Position numbers and translations under genes: made by a program. 15,168 nucleotides of DNA from Paraglomus occultum (lineage: Eukaryota > Glomeromycota > Glomeromycetes > Paraglomerales > Paraglomeraceae), in contig CAJVPJ010000880.1 of assembly GCA_910592205.1 (NCBI GenBank), positions 1 through 15,168 of the forward strand, given 5' to 3'. Positions within the stretch are counted from its first letter, which is position 1; each line of letters opens with the position of its first letter. The notes beneath the pieces are model-generated. The model did not search any database and had not been told where the DNA came from. It saw only the letters and a list, made by a program, of their open reading frames with translations. Of this stretch, positions 1 to 14,164 are shown one piece after another.

Positions 1-960
1 TTATTTATTTATCTACCCATTATATAGATTATAATTTACCACATGTAAATTTAATATTGGTCTTAATAGCAATGATACTAATAATATTATACACTAGTTA
101 TTATTAATATATATCTTAATAACAATAAAAAAATAATAACAAGTACTGCCAAAAAGATAAAATAAAAATGACATATTTAACCACGAGAGAATCTGCTGTC
201 ATGTTCAATTACCCGAGAGCACTGTGTTCAACTTTGGCTGAATTATATGAGTTTAATAATGTGTTTACTTAATTAATATTAAGGCAGTGATTAGTGTCTG
301 AAGGTAGTTTTATTGTAAATATGCATTTAATACTTTGGATTGCTAATACTACCATAATTGTAATATTATATTTATTATTATATGAAGACAAACAAGCGCC
401 AGCCGTCAAAACCGCTATTATCAATTTCTACAGATATTATCTGTTGGTAAATCTAATGCGAACAATTAGCAGCAGGACAGTTGCTAACGGGTTCGTTTTA
501 ATTTAAAAATTCAAAGCAATTAAACTAAATAACCTGAGAGAAGTAATTTAAACTAGCGCTATGCCGATAAGACATTCTGTCTGGCAGTATTAGTATGGTT
601 AATTATAATAATATCAGCGGTAGAATTATGTAAGCGGCTATTTCATAATACTAATATTATCGTAGAATTTATATAATTTGCAAATAGCGGTAACGACTTT
701 GACGTTATTTCCATAATCTCCGAGTACAAATCCATTAAATTATATATATATACAACAGAGGAGATTAAATCAAGTTGTCAATTGCTAAACTAACATCGAC
801 GATTCTAGCCTTCCGCATTTATGAAGGCACATACTAATAATCTATTTTTAAGGGCTGTGAGGAGAATTTAAGTAAATAAGTAGAACGGCTTTATATAAAT
901 GTTCTGACAACGGACTGCACAAGGTTACGAATCACAAATCGTACAAGTTTTTGCGGTACA

Positions 961-1058
961 CGGTAAGTCGGACAAAATTGCTCTACTACTACCCTTTTCT
1001 TTTTTTTTCGTAAGTCGGGTTTCTTGGTCGGACGGCCATGCCCGTGTCCGACTTACCG
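961..1058. repeat. Hairpin (inverted-repeat) element, copy 1
   Basis: The left arm CGGTAAGTCGGACA (961-974) is matched perfectly by its reverse complement at 1045-1058, so the 98-base segment can fold into a 14-bp stem. Further partial copies of the TAAGTCGG word lie inside, near 1009 and 1027. The same arrangement (left arm, T-rich spacer, internal partial copy, right arm followed by GAGTTT) recurs at 13781-13892, which makes this a dispersed repeat family rather than a lone palindrome. It resembles a small non-autonomous (MITE-like) element, but no target-site duplication is clear and no coding capacity is present. Its function is unknown. Confidence 0.7.
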
Positions 1059-1177
1059 AGTTTCTCTACGTATTTATGGCTTGTCTTGTGACTTACACGC
1101 TTAATACTAAATTTGGTATAGTTGCCGATCTGGGAGAATATCACGTAATTTAGTCACATGAGATATACCACAAATTT

Positions 1178-1183
1178 ACGCGT
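1178..1183. promoter_or_regulatory. MCB-like ACGCGT site upstream of KNL1
   Basis: The hexamer ACGCGT, core of the MluI cell-cycle box bound by MBF/DSC1-type factors in ascomycete yeasts, lies 53 bases before the KNL1 ATG. G1/S-timed expression would suit a kinetochore gene, but one hexamer is weak evidence and the same word also occurs inside the KNL1 coding exons. Confidence 0.25.
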
Positions 1184-1235
1184 TTCGAAACAATAGAGTG
1201 CGGCTCACCGCTTCAAAACTCGGATTATTTCAATA

Positions 1236-4200
1236 ATGGGCAAGTCACCACAGCCAGGCTCACCGGGAATAAGACGTTCCCCCCGATTACAGAAAATAGC
1301 TGAGAATGCAGTCAGTAAAAGACGGCTGAGTGAAACACGGAGGACGTCTTTAGTGAGTAACAACTGAGAATGATGTTTAGTAAAAATCAAGATAAATAAA
1401 GATTATAAGTTTGATACGCCTGAAGGTCGATACAGTGGCCGCATCTTGCAATCGCTCTTACTAATGATATTATTTCTTAACACCAGGATCCTAAAAAGAG
1501 TTGTCTGAAACAGGCTCCAACCGATAACACGCTAACCGATCTCACGGCTATATTTCAAAACAATGATCCTCTTATCACTTATGGTCCTATGTTTGATGAT
1601 CCGGGGACTGTTACGCGTCTGGATTTTGATGATGCTGTCAGGTAGAGAGCGATCTAGAACTGTTTGATCTGATTTAAGCGAGTTTGTTTGCATCAAATTG
1701 CCTATTACTCAACAACTGCTCATATGCCATATTAAGAGAAGTCGAGTCGAAATCAAGACGGAAATCACTTCGTAGAGTTAGCTTTGCGGATACAGCACAC
1801 GTGCGGTATGCATTTTTGTATTTACTGTAACAAACTTGACCCGTTATTGTTTAAAGCAATTAATTATTTAATTTGAATAATTACAGTCTGTTTGAGCAAG
1901 ACAACGCAAACGATCCAGATTTACACGACATTGCGGTTACTGCGCCTATCGATATAGACCTTTTCAAGTCTAGTGGGGATGCTCATGAAAGTGCAAATAC
2001 CGCTCCCGTTGATACGAATACTGTCGAAGGCGATTTGCGCGATCATACGATTATTACTCCAGTCGATATGGATATTGTCGAATGCGCAAATGTTAAACGT
2101 GATTTCACGATTACTACTCCGGTTGATATGGAACTTGTTAAATGTAATGTGGAGAGCGATAACATAAATGGTATTGAATCCGGTGGCGGTCAGCGCGATT
2201 TCACGATAACTGTTCCTGCAGATATGGACATCGTCGAATGCGCAAATGTTAAACGTGATTTCACGATTACTACTCCGGTTGACATGGAACTTGTTAAATG
2301 TAACGTGGACAGCGATAACATAAATGGTATTGAATCCGGTGGCGGTCAGCGCGATTTCACGATAACTGTTCCTGCAGATATGGATATTGTAGAGTGTGAG
2401 GGGGGTACGCGTGAGTTTACTATAACCGCCGCCATCGATATGGAAATCGTTGAATGCGAAGGAGGACTGATGGAGTGCGAATCTAAAGCCGAAAACGACG
2501 AAGTTAAATTGGATACGTTGCGAGATTTTATCAAAAAGGAGGAAGGAGAGGAGGAAGAGGAGGAAAAGAAGGAAGAGGAACAAGACATTCGAGATCATGA
2601 GGATATCATATCACTATTGCCTCTGTTATCTATGAAAGAAATATTGGACAAGTTAGATATCATATTTGCAGGTGCCCATTTTAATAAGCGAAGAGAAACT
2701 ATTTTCGAGAATGGTAAGTACGGTTAGAATATGCCGTAATTTTTTGATTTTTCTCATCGATGATTTCGTCTTATTGTAAAAGGGAATGCAGCTGCAACTA
2801 CCACACCAACCCTTGTCGATGCCGCGTCCATTGCGTGTATGTTACCTCAGCTGAAACTTTTTGAATCTGTGAGTAAGGCGATAGCCATTTACGCGAATAG
2901 TATAAATTTCTATCAAACTTTACTTCACTAAAAAAAGTCGTTGTCTGCTTGGTGTTATTATTTATCTAATTTGTCTCCTACGTTATTCTATATGTTATAG
3001 GGCTATCAGTTACTCAATAAATCTAATACGGAACTTCAAAATGCCATTGAAAATATTGTGAACGACACGGAAGTTCTCTCTCTTTTCAATGAAATAGTGT
3101 CTCTCCCGCCACACACACAACATCTTATAAAAGTGCGTATACGTAATGTTTTATATTGTGAAAGAAAATTATCATTTACTTTTTTTTGTTTTATAGCAAA
3201 GATTGCGATTAATAAAAAAGCGATGGAACTTAATTGCAAAGAAAGATTGGTACGAGTGGAGAGAATCTGGTATTGCGAGTGTAAAAGATCAACTGAACGA
3301 GTATTTTGAAACGTTGAAAAAGGTGAACCTTTATACGAAAACAATGAATAATTATAATTATAAATTATTAATATTTATTCATTATTGTATTTACAAATAG
3401 GACAAGGAAATGGTCACTCGACTAATACAAGAATCAAATGATTTATTACCAAAGTTGCGTCTTTATTCTCAACAATTGTCATCAACTTTATGTAATGCCA
3501 AATCAAGATATGAGCAAATCGTAAATTGTGATCATGAACAACTCAAGAATTTGGAAGAAGCGATAGAAGAGCAAGATGTACAGATTCGAAAGAGACAGAA
3601 AGACTTAGATCAAGTCTGTGACACTATCACTATTCAGAAACAAGTAAACGAAAACTTAAGGAAGGAGATAGCGGAAAAGAAAGAGGTATTTTCCTGACCC
3701 ATGCTTAAGTATTGTGTTACGATGTAGATAGCGTACATTTGATATGTATTGAATGAGAACGTTCGTGTGCAGGCATTGGATGATGCGTATAAGCTGATTA
3801 AAGCGACGCGTCGTTATACTAAGAAAGTACTTGATGGCTTTTGTAGTAAGTGTAAAATTAGCCTTAGTTGTTTGATTATGTTCCTAATATTAACTTCAAT
3901 TTTTTCAGCCAAGTTGGGAGAGGTTATTGAAAAGTCAAAATGGATGCCTCATAAAATGTCATCACAAGTTCTCGATATTATTTACAACAAAAAATTACGA
4001 CTTGTAGTCAATTATAAGCAATCTCAAACTTGTAATTTCGATTTGTCTCTTGTGTCTCTTGACGAAAATTCAATGAATAAGCAGTTTGTAGGTGATGATT
4101 TTACTCAAGAATTTGCTGTTTGTAAATTTTGCTTTGATATTAACTTGATGTTTCGTTATGTAGTATGATATAGCGCTATCCAGTCTCAAATACCTCACAA

Positions 4201-4816
4201 AGTCATATCCTTGTCCGGTAACCAAGGAAAAGGTAACACAATCATTATAGTTAAATGTATGATTATATTCAACTGAAACCCGCACGATTTTATCTAATCA
4301 ATTAGACTCCTGAACTAGTTCAATTGATAACCTCATATTGGGAAAAAGCAAATTTATTATATGAAGAGATCTCCACTATACGCAAGAAGTGTCCAATCAC
4401 AATACATTCAGGAGAAGCAATATCCGAGAGCAAGGGCAACTCAGTCGTGCTTCGCGTCACAGCCGAGTTTATTAATGCAGAATTGCGAACGGACTTTTTT
4501 GTTGATTTCATTTTTAGGCCTGATAGTATTATTGAATATCCTGCTATGGATGGTGTGTCATGTGTGATTAACGTAGATTATGGATTAGATGAGTAAGTCG
4601 CAAAGGATCCTCGGGAAACTATTTAATTAAGTTAAGATGATAACCAGGTTTTATTAACATCATTTATTATTTCATTACAGTGTGAACCTGATCTCTAGCA
4701 TTATAATGCAACGACTGTCAAGCGGTAAGAGGACAGGACTAATAAGAGATGCTTGCGCTGATGTGATTACAACATTAGAAACACTAGCCAACTCTAATAA
4801 AGAACAATGTATATAA
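1236..4816 (+). CDS. SPC105: Kinetochore scaffold KNL1 (Spc105/Spc7 family), 11 exons
   Basis: KNL1 is the outer-kinetochore scaffold of the KMN network. It recruits Bub3-Bub1 through MELT repeats, PP1 through its N-terminus, and Mis12 through its C-terminal RWD domains. Exons: 1236-1352, 1487-1641, 1887-2713, 2783-2868, 3001-3132, 3197-3322, 3401-3685, 3773-3845, 3909-4091, 4319-4592, 4681-4816. They join in frame to about 797 residues. The ATG is the first after an in-frame TAG at 1194. Seen in the protein: a basic N-terminus with a SILK-like SCLK (44-47); eight repeats (about 105-282) with cores MDIV, MELV or MEIV; a Glu/Lys run (about 306-325); the family block DWYEWR (456-461); a coiled coil (about 466-600); and an RWD-like C-terminus. 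The core threonine is valine in every clear repeat. The exon 9-10 junction (GTGATG donor at 4092) is the least certain. At 797 residues it is short for the family. Confidence 0.94.
1927..2457 (+). repeat. MELT-like coding repeat array in KNL1
   Basis: Eight related protein repeats of the form D-F-T-I-T-x-P-x-D-M-[DE]-[IL]-V-[EK]-C occur in one exon. The first two are degenerate. Core positions are spaced 20, 19, 20, 32, 20, 32 and 20 residues apart, so the later ones form a 52-residue higher-order dimer. At the DNA level 2084-2239 and 2240-2395 are adjacent 156-base copies that differ at only 7 positions by my count, and six of these are synonymous. In KNL1 such units recruit Bub3-Bub1. Confidence 0.9.
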
Positions 4817-4820
4817 TAAA
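4815..4820 (+). terminator. AATAAA poly(A)-signal-like hexamer at KNL1 stop
   Basis: AATAAA overlaps the KNL1 TAA stop (4814-4816) and is followed by a T-run and GGGG, as expected for a cleavage and polyadenylation region. In AT-rich DNA this hexamer is common. If it is used, the 3' UTR is very short. Confidence 0.3.
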
Positions 4821-5801
4821 TAATAATTTTTTTGGGGTATTTATTATTGCTTAGACTTACATGTTAACTGTGTAAGTAAGTGTGATGGACGTGCATATAT
4901 GCCTTTATGCATGGTTTTTGTTTATATTTTCGTGGCTATGAATCTAAAGTAAATAGCTTGGGTGCTTTTGCGTGAAAACCCTGATTTGAAAGTTTTATGT
5001 AAACAGTGGAGACAGATATAAATTGACAAATTCGAATTCGACTCGATAAAATAGCGAGATAAAACGATTGTTATCTTGTTGTACGTCAGCCACCAACGGA
5101 CATAAATAAATACTAGCCCGACCTTTCCTATCAATACGACCGTTAGCCGTAATCAGGGGGGATGTGTTAATCAGGCGTAATAACGCGCCTCAGAAGTGTA
5201 ATGATCTTTATTATCACATCACTCTCCTGTAAAGTAACCAAGGAAAGACAAGGATGCAATACATCCGTTTGTGAATAGACCCCTCATCGAATTTACATTA
5301 AAGTAGACTTTACTTAATTTATGATGGTACAAAAATACATATGCACGTTTGTATATCTTACAGTCGACATCATGATTTTAAGTATCGAATGATAGCTTTT
5401 TACAGCCTGGTGATCGTACAATCGTTCTTAATTTGCAAGAGCAAGTAATTACAGAATTATATTAATACTAGAGCAATTAATAAACGCGCAATAGTTAATC
5501 GTATCACGTGATGCATCGTTCATGGGGCGCACCCATAATAATAAAGGCTAATGAACGCAAGCGACTTTACATTCTCAGCTCAAGTAAAATCGCAAGTGAG
5601 TAATTGCGTATATACGAGCCTCATAATAACAATAATACAACAAAAACAACAATTTTAATAGTGCATCCCGAGGGCAATTTATTGTGAATCTTGCGACGTG
5701 ATTACGAGACATCGCAATGTTGTCTACTACCATATGCAAAATCAGATATGTTGGTATTTTAAATAAATTATATGTGTGAGAGATTTGGTAAGAGCGCTGA
5801 T
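4817..5801. other. Convergent intergenic region (KNL1 3' / PCT1 3')
   Basis: This stretch lies between the stop codons of two converging genes and probably holds both 3' UTRs. I see no gene in it. The open frames on the minus strand at 4922-5134 and 5575-5829 are short, lack family resemblance and have no convincing splice partners. A CACGTG palindrome sits near 5505, but it is not placed like a promoter element for either neighbour. Confidence 0.6.
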
Positions 5802-10167
<4,366 letters not shown>

Positions 10168-12599
10168 TCAAATCCCAACATAACACATATTTAATGTGTG
10201 AATCTCTTTCGCCAACCAGCCCCAACTGATGCCCATCTTTCCCATTAATTTTTGCTCATATTGCAATAGTTCATACATGAATTTCAAGTTCGGTTGAATG
10301 ATGACATTCAAACGACGAGCACGAACGAACAAATAAGATGAGACAAGAGAACGGTTGAGGTGGCGCATGATGTAGGCAATTGTAATTGTGGCAGAGCGTG
10401 AGACACCCACACGGCAGTGAATCAGAACCTTACCGTTGGTTTCGCGGGCATTTTCTGGATGTAATGAAAGAAAAAAAATGTGGGTTGGTAATCTTAATTG
10501 ATTGTGAGATTGAATGATCTTCGCTTAGAGCATTCGTCTGATTCTCATTCGCCATGCTCTTCTTCATCCTGATCCATTCATACCAATCAAAAAATCGTGT
10601 CCCTTCTTTTAATTCCATCCCAACTTATATCCCTTCTACTTACCAATAAAGTTTACACATCCATCTAAATGTTTCCACAGGCTATCAATTCCATCGTCAA
10701 ATAAATTATCCAAAAGATTTACTTTAAACTCTGTTGGGTCCAACCTAGCATCTTCTCCAACAGACAAAATGTGCGTTATCCCTAATGCTTTCAACATTCC
10801 ACCATTACATGCATGATACAAGTTACCCAAATACAAGAAAGGTAGAATTCTACTGGGAAAACTCCCCTCGAAATACGATGATCGGAACCAAGAATGTTTC
10901 GCATATATATCCTCTTTCTTTTCTTGTTCCTCGTTCCGGGATAGTTTATGCTCCCAAACAAGGTTTTCTATTTGCATCAAAGCATGAACATCATTATGGT
11001 AGACAAAAAAGCTCCTGGTTTCTTGCAGTTTCAAATACGCTTCCGGTAACCGTAAATGTTCTTTATACATCAAATATGTCAATGCCAATATACTCGTTTC
11101 CGTATATCCGTCAGCACAATGAATAAGCACTCTTCGTCCATACTCATTTGCTTGTTTATCAATAAATTCGCATAGAGTTATCAATTGTTCTCCTGCGCTG
11201 TCAATATTTCCGTTAGCAAATGTTGAAATACAATCCAAGTTGCATATCTCTGTAGGAGCAGCAGGTGGAATAGACGTTCGAAGAAGAGTGGACGAAGCGA
11301 TAGAGAGATCAGATGATGTCGGCATATCAGCAACGTCATGTGCTTCGATGCAGATGGAGAATTGATAAGGGTTGTCATCAAGGAGAGAAGTTGTTGAATC
11401 GGCAGGATCACACTCTTTTAGGACAGGCACGTCTTGTGAATTCCCGAGCTGAGCCGCAGAAGAAAATTATAATCAGTGAATCAAATTTCTAGTCAATAAC
11501 AATGAACGTCTAAACTTCTATCGATTGATAAAATTATACGCTTTTGTAGTAACTACAACAAATCTTTGTAGAAAATCGATATTCACCCAAACATTGGTCG
11601 AGATTTCCAAGGCGGCAGTTAGTAAACGCATTTCTTCTCGCTCTTGTTCTAGGAAATTAATCTTGTTACGTATGAAGCCTTGGCTGTCTATCGAAACGAG
11701 ATCCGGGAATTCCTTTTCAAAGTAAGAAAAAGGCTCTGCAAAGAATGTAATTAGAATATACGTAATTGGAATGAGTAACACGACTTATTAACAACCACTG
11801 ATGCGATTGACGATAACAAACATCCAAAACGTGTAGTTAGGGCGCATGATGGATGATAAGCGTAGCAGCGGTTTTCACGTTTAAACGTACGCTGCATTGC
11901 ATGCTTATCGACAATATCACCCTCGTCAATTCAATTGACTCACTCAATTCTGATCTCACCTATTATGACAAACGTCTCATACTCTATTCCATTTGGTCTT
12001 GTTTCGCGTAGATATGATTGCGCACGAGAGGCTTGTTTCGCAATTTCCAATACGTTCTCATCCAGCCCGTGTTCTCCATATACAATAATATCACTAACCG
12101 TGGCATATTTTGCTACTTGCCACTTAAAATTCCTTAAGTTAATTCCTTCACCACAATATACGTCCAAAAAACCTCTCGTCTCTCTCACGTTTCCCGTATT
12201 AGAATTTAGTATATCGTCAGGCAATACGGCACCGATTAGCTGACACTTTTGACCTGTTCCTTCAGCAGATACAACAGTTACTCCTCTATGCGGAGGCACT
12301 CGGATTTCGGTAATACCAAAAAACTGATTTTGCTGTGTGCTTCTTCCGTCTACGCCATGCAACCACGGGAACAGCAGATCGTTCGGGAGAGGCGTGGAAT
12401 AGTATGCCTCATGAATAAGATAATACTGTGCCGCGGATAAAGCACGTACAGGGGGATCGTCAGAAACGAGGGGAAACGCGTCGAATACTGACGATGAGGG
12501 CGAAGGCGATCTGGCTGCAGTTGGCGAGGGAGGGACTGGAGATAGGGGGGATGTTGGAGGAGTGAAAGGTGAGGGCGGTTGCTGTTCTACCGTTGCCAT
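10168..12599 (-). CDS. PPS1: Pps1-type dual-specificity protein phosphatase, 4 exons
   Basis: Pps1 proteins are fungal dual-specificity phosphatases; in budding yeast the family is linked to S-phase and checkpoint control. Exons on the minus strand: 12599-11960, 11735-11587, 11448-10644, 10454-10168, joining in frame to about 626 residues. The N-terminus (1-50) is rich in SP/TP, possible proline-directed kinase sites. PWLHGVDG (78-85) and the block around EPFSYFEKEFPDLVSID (214 onward) are typical of this family. A first phosphatase-like loop, HCADGYTE (373-380), lacks the catalytic arginine. The second domain (about 460-615) has the complete HCRVGVSRS loop with Cys545 and Arg551, and ends with the family-like FVRARRLNVIIQPNLKFM. 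The start is the ATG at 12599. The intron at 11959-11736 is longer than most here. The closest alternative, a generic MAPK phosphatase, would lack the N-terminal blocks. Confidence 0.94.
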
Positions 12600-14129
12600 G
12601 TGTGATATAGGGGAATAATAGAGATACGTGTGTTACGTATGAAGTGAAGGTTCTTTATTAAATACCAATCGTTGATCGTCGATAACGGGATCTAAACCCT
12701 TTGTTATTATGAGTAATAACTGACAGCACGCGGTAGAGACAAAATGCTTTGCGCTGAACAGGTAAAGGTTCGACAATGGTAGTTGTATGTCTTCTTGTCG
12801 CCGTTATTGTCACTGCTCTTTGTTGCTGATTCTACGAGTCGTCCAAGGTTCAAAGAGTTATTCCTACGAGTATTGGTGCGAAATGACAAAGTTCTTTTTT
12901 TTTTAATTTGGTCCTTGTTAGGGTTCACATGAGTAGCACTTGCGTTAACGTTGTGTGTTACGTAAGTCAAGGACAGCGTGACAGCTGAATATGGAAGAAC
13001 ATATGATACGGGGCTGTGTTTATAGTTTGAGGAGAGACTGCATCTTAATCTACAAACAAACAAGTAAAGTAAATTTTAGGGATAAGATAAGTACTGATTA
13101 CCTTCGACTGGTATTTGAAGTTAACTCTACCTGAAATTCTAGGATTTCGATGATCTACTTGGTTTCACTATTACGGGACATTAATATTGAAGAAAAAGAT
13201 CGCTGAAATTGTCAGCTTAAACTCTTCGTTAGTTTAATTACGCTGTACTTGACCGTATTACCCATCTTCCGTACGAATAGACCGTTACTGCTTGTCATTT
13301 TTTCGTCGTGCGCGTGTCTGAAAATTCCTGTCACATTCTAGTTACACCTTTGGAATTGTGTATAAACTCAGCATTTAATCAGTCATCCCGGGCAATAGCG
13401 CGATTAAAGTATGCGTAATCATCAGACAATCAATAATTGATGCATACGAAGACATAGACCTCACTTGCTGTCTTGTTATCGTTTTGTGTAAAAAAGAAAA
13501 AAGGTTCAAACATTCTAAAGCGTTGTATCGATATGCGTTTCGTCTTATGATACGCAATATTAATTATATAAAAAAGGCAAGCCTTTTTTTTTTGAACATT
13601 CCTATCGAGGTCTTTCATGCACTAATGTGGAAAATTCTCATCGACAGTGATCGTCGTCGCATTGTGCTTTACAATACAGTGTTTTACTCTCTTTCACAAT
13701 GACATCATCGTTGTGGAAAGACCGTTGAATTTGAGCATGGGAATTAACTAAACATGGATGACAAAACATAAACATTAGTAGATAAGTCGGACAAAGATTC
13801 TTTGTTCTTTTGTATGTAAAGTCCTCTCTCGATACGTCGAATCCCTTGATAAGCCGACAGCAGATGCCGCAACCCGCCGTGTCCGATTTATCGAGTTTAA
13901 TAAATGTTCTTGAAAATTCGAAATGCACATGATCACTTTATCATCTCACGTTAGAGTTACACAGAACAGACACATTATCAAAATTCCGTTGTAATCGATA
14001 AAATTAAAAAAGTTTTGACCGAAAACAAGGGCCTGGTTTTATCGCGTGCTGATGAAGATAATTTGTCCTACCTAAATATAGCGGAGTCGTGTTGTACGGA
14101 TGGCTTCAATCAGACTCAGATAGACATTG
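12600..14129. other. Non-coding region between PPS1 and the Fanzor relic
   Basis: The part next to 12600 should hold the PPS1 promoter and 5' UTR. The longest open frame here (12707-13063, minus strand) has no recognisable motif and a length that chance can produce in this much sequence. The only structured elements are the second copy of the dispersed hairpin repeat at 13781-13892 and the decamer repeats starting at 14121. No gene is supported. Confidence 0.55.
13781..13892. repeat. Hairpin (inverted-repeat) element, copy 2
   Basis: The left arm GATAAGTCGGACA (13781-13793) is mirrored by the arm at 13880-13892 with one mismatch. An internal partial copy (GATAAGCCGACA) lies near 13849, and the right arm is followed by GAGTTT. 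The order of parts and the spacing match the copy at 961-1058, with scattered substitutions and small indels, so the two are diverged members of one family. No coding capacity and no clear target-site duplication is seen. It lies about 240 bases beyond the 3' end of the Fanzor relic, which may or may not be meaningful. Confidence 0.7.
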
Positions 14130-14164
14130 CTAGACAATGCTAGACAACATCATTTCATTGTCTA
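14121..14164. repeat. Three decamer repeats with an inverted partner
   Basis: Three adjacent 10-base units (TAGACATTGC, TAGACAATGC, TAGACAACAT) occupy 14121-14150. CATTGTCTA at 14156-14164 is the exact reverse complement of 14131-14139, giving a 9-bp stem with a 16-base loop. The array overlaps the TAG that ends the shifted Fanzor frame, so it lies at the 3' end of that gene, where TnpB-family elements keep their right end and guide-RNA sequence. Confidence 0.5.

Larger units (their letters stand above)
1..1235. other. AT-rich intergenic region upstream of KNL1
   Basis: No gene can be supported here. The DNA is strongly A/T-rich with a short TA run near 737-753. Open frames are short and biased by composition, and none resembles a known protein. 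The only structured element is the inverted-repeat copy at 961-1058, listed separately. The last 60 bases before the KNL1 start contain an ACGCGT site. An in-frame TAG at 1194-1196 closes the KNL1 frame upstream of its ATG. No tRNA was recognised by eye. Confidence 0.6.

Noticed and set aside
294-506. 70-codon hydrophobic frame (+)
   Set aside because: It lies in very A/T-rich DNA, where Ile/Leu/Tyr-rich frames arise by composition. It has no ATG at its start and no family resemblance.
1921-2598. 225-codon open frame on the minus strand
   Set aside because: It is antisense to the KNL1 repeat exon and is kept open by the periodic repeats. It has no start context, splice partners or family features of its own, while the plus-strand reading joins in frame to conserved KNL1 exons.
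4218-5246. Shared 13-mer GTAACCAAGGAAA at 4218-4230 and 5234-5246
   Set aside because: A single 13-base match is expected by chance in a window of this size, and the similarity does not extend to the flanks.
12707-13063. 118-codon open frame on the minus strand upstream of PPS1
   Set aside because: No motif, a composition typical of random translation, and a length that chance can produce once or so in 15 kb of six-frame AT-rich DNA. It may lie in the PPS1 5' region.
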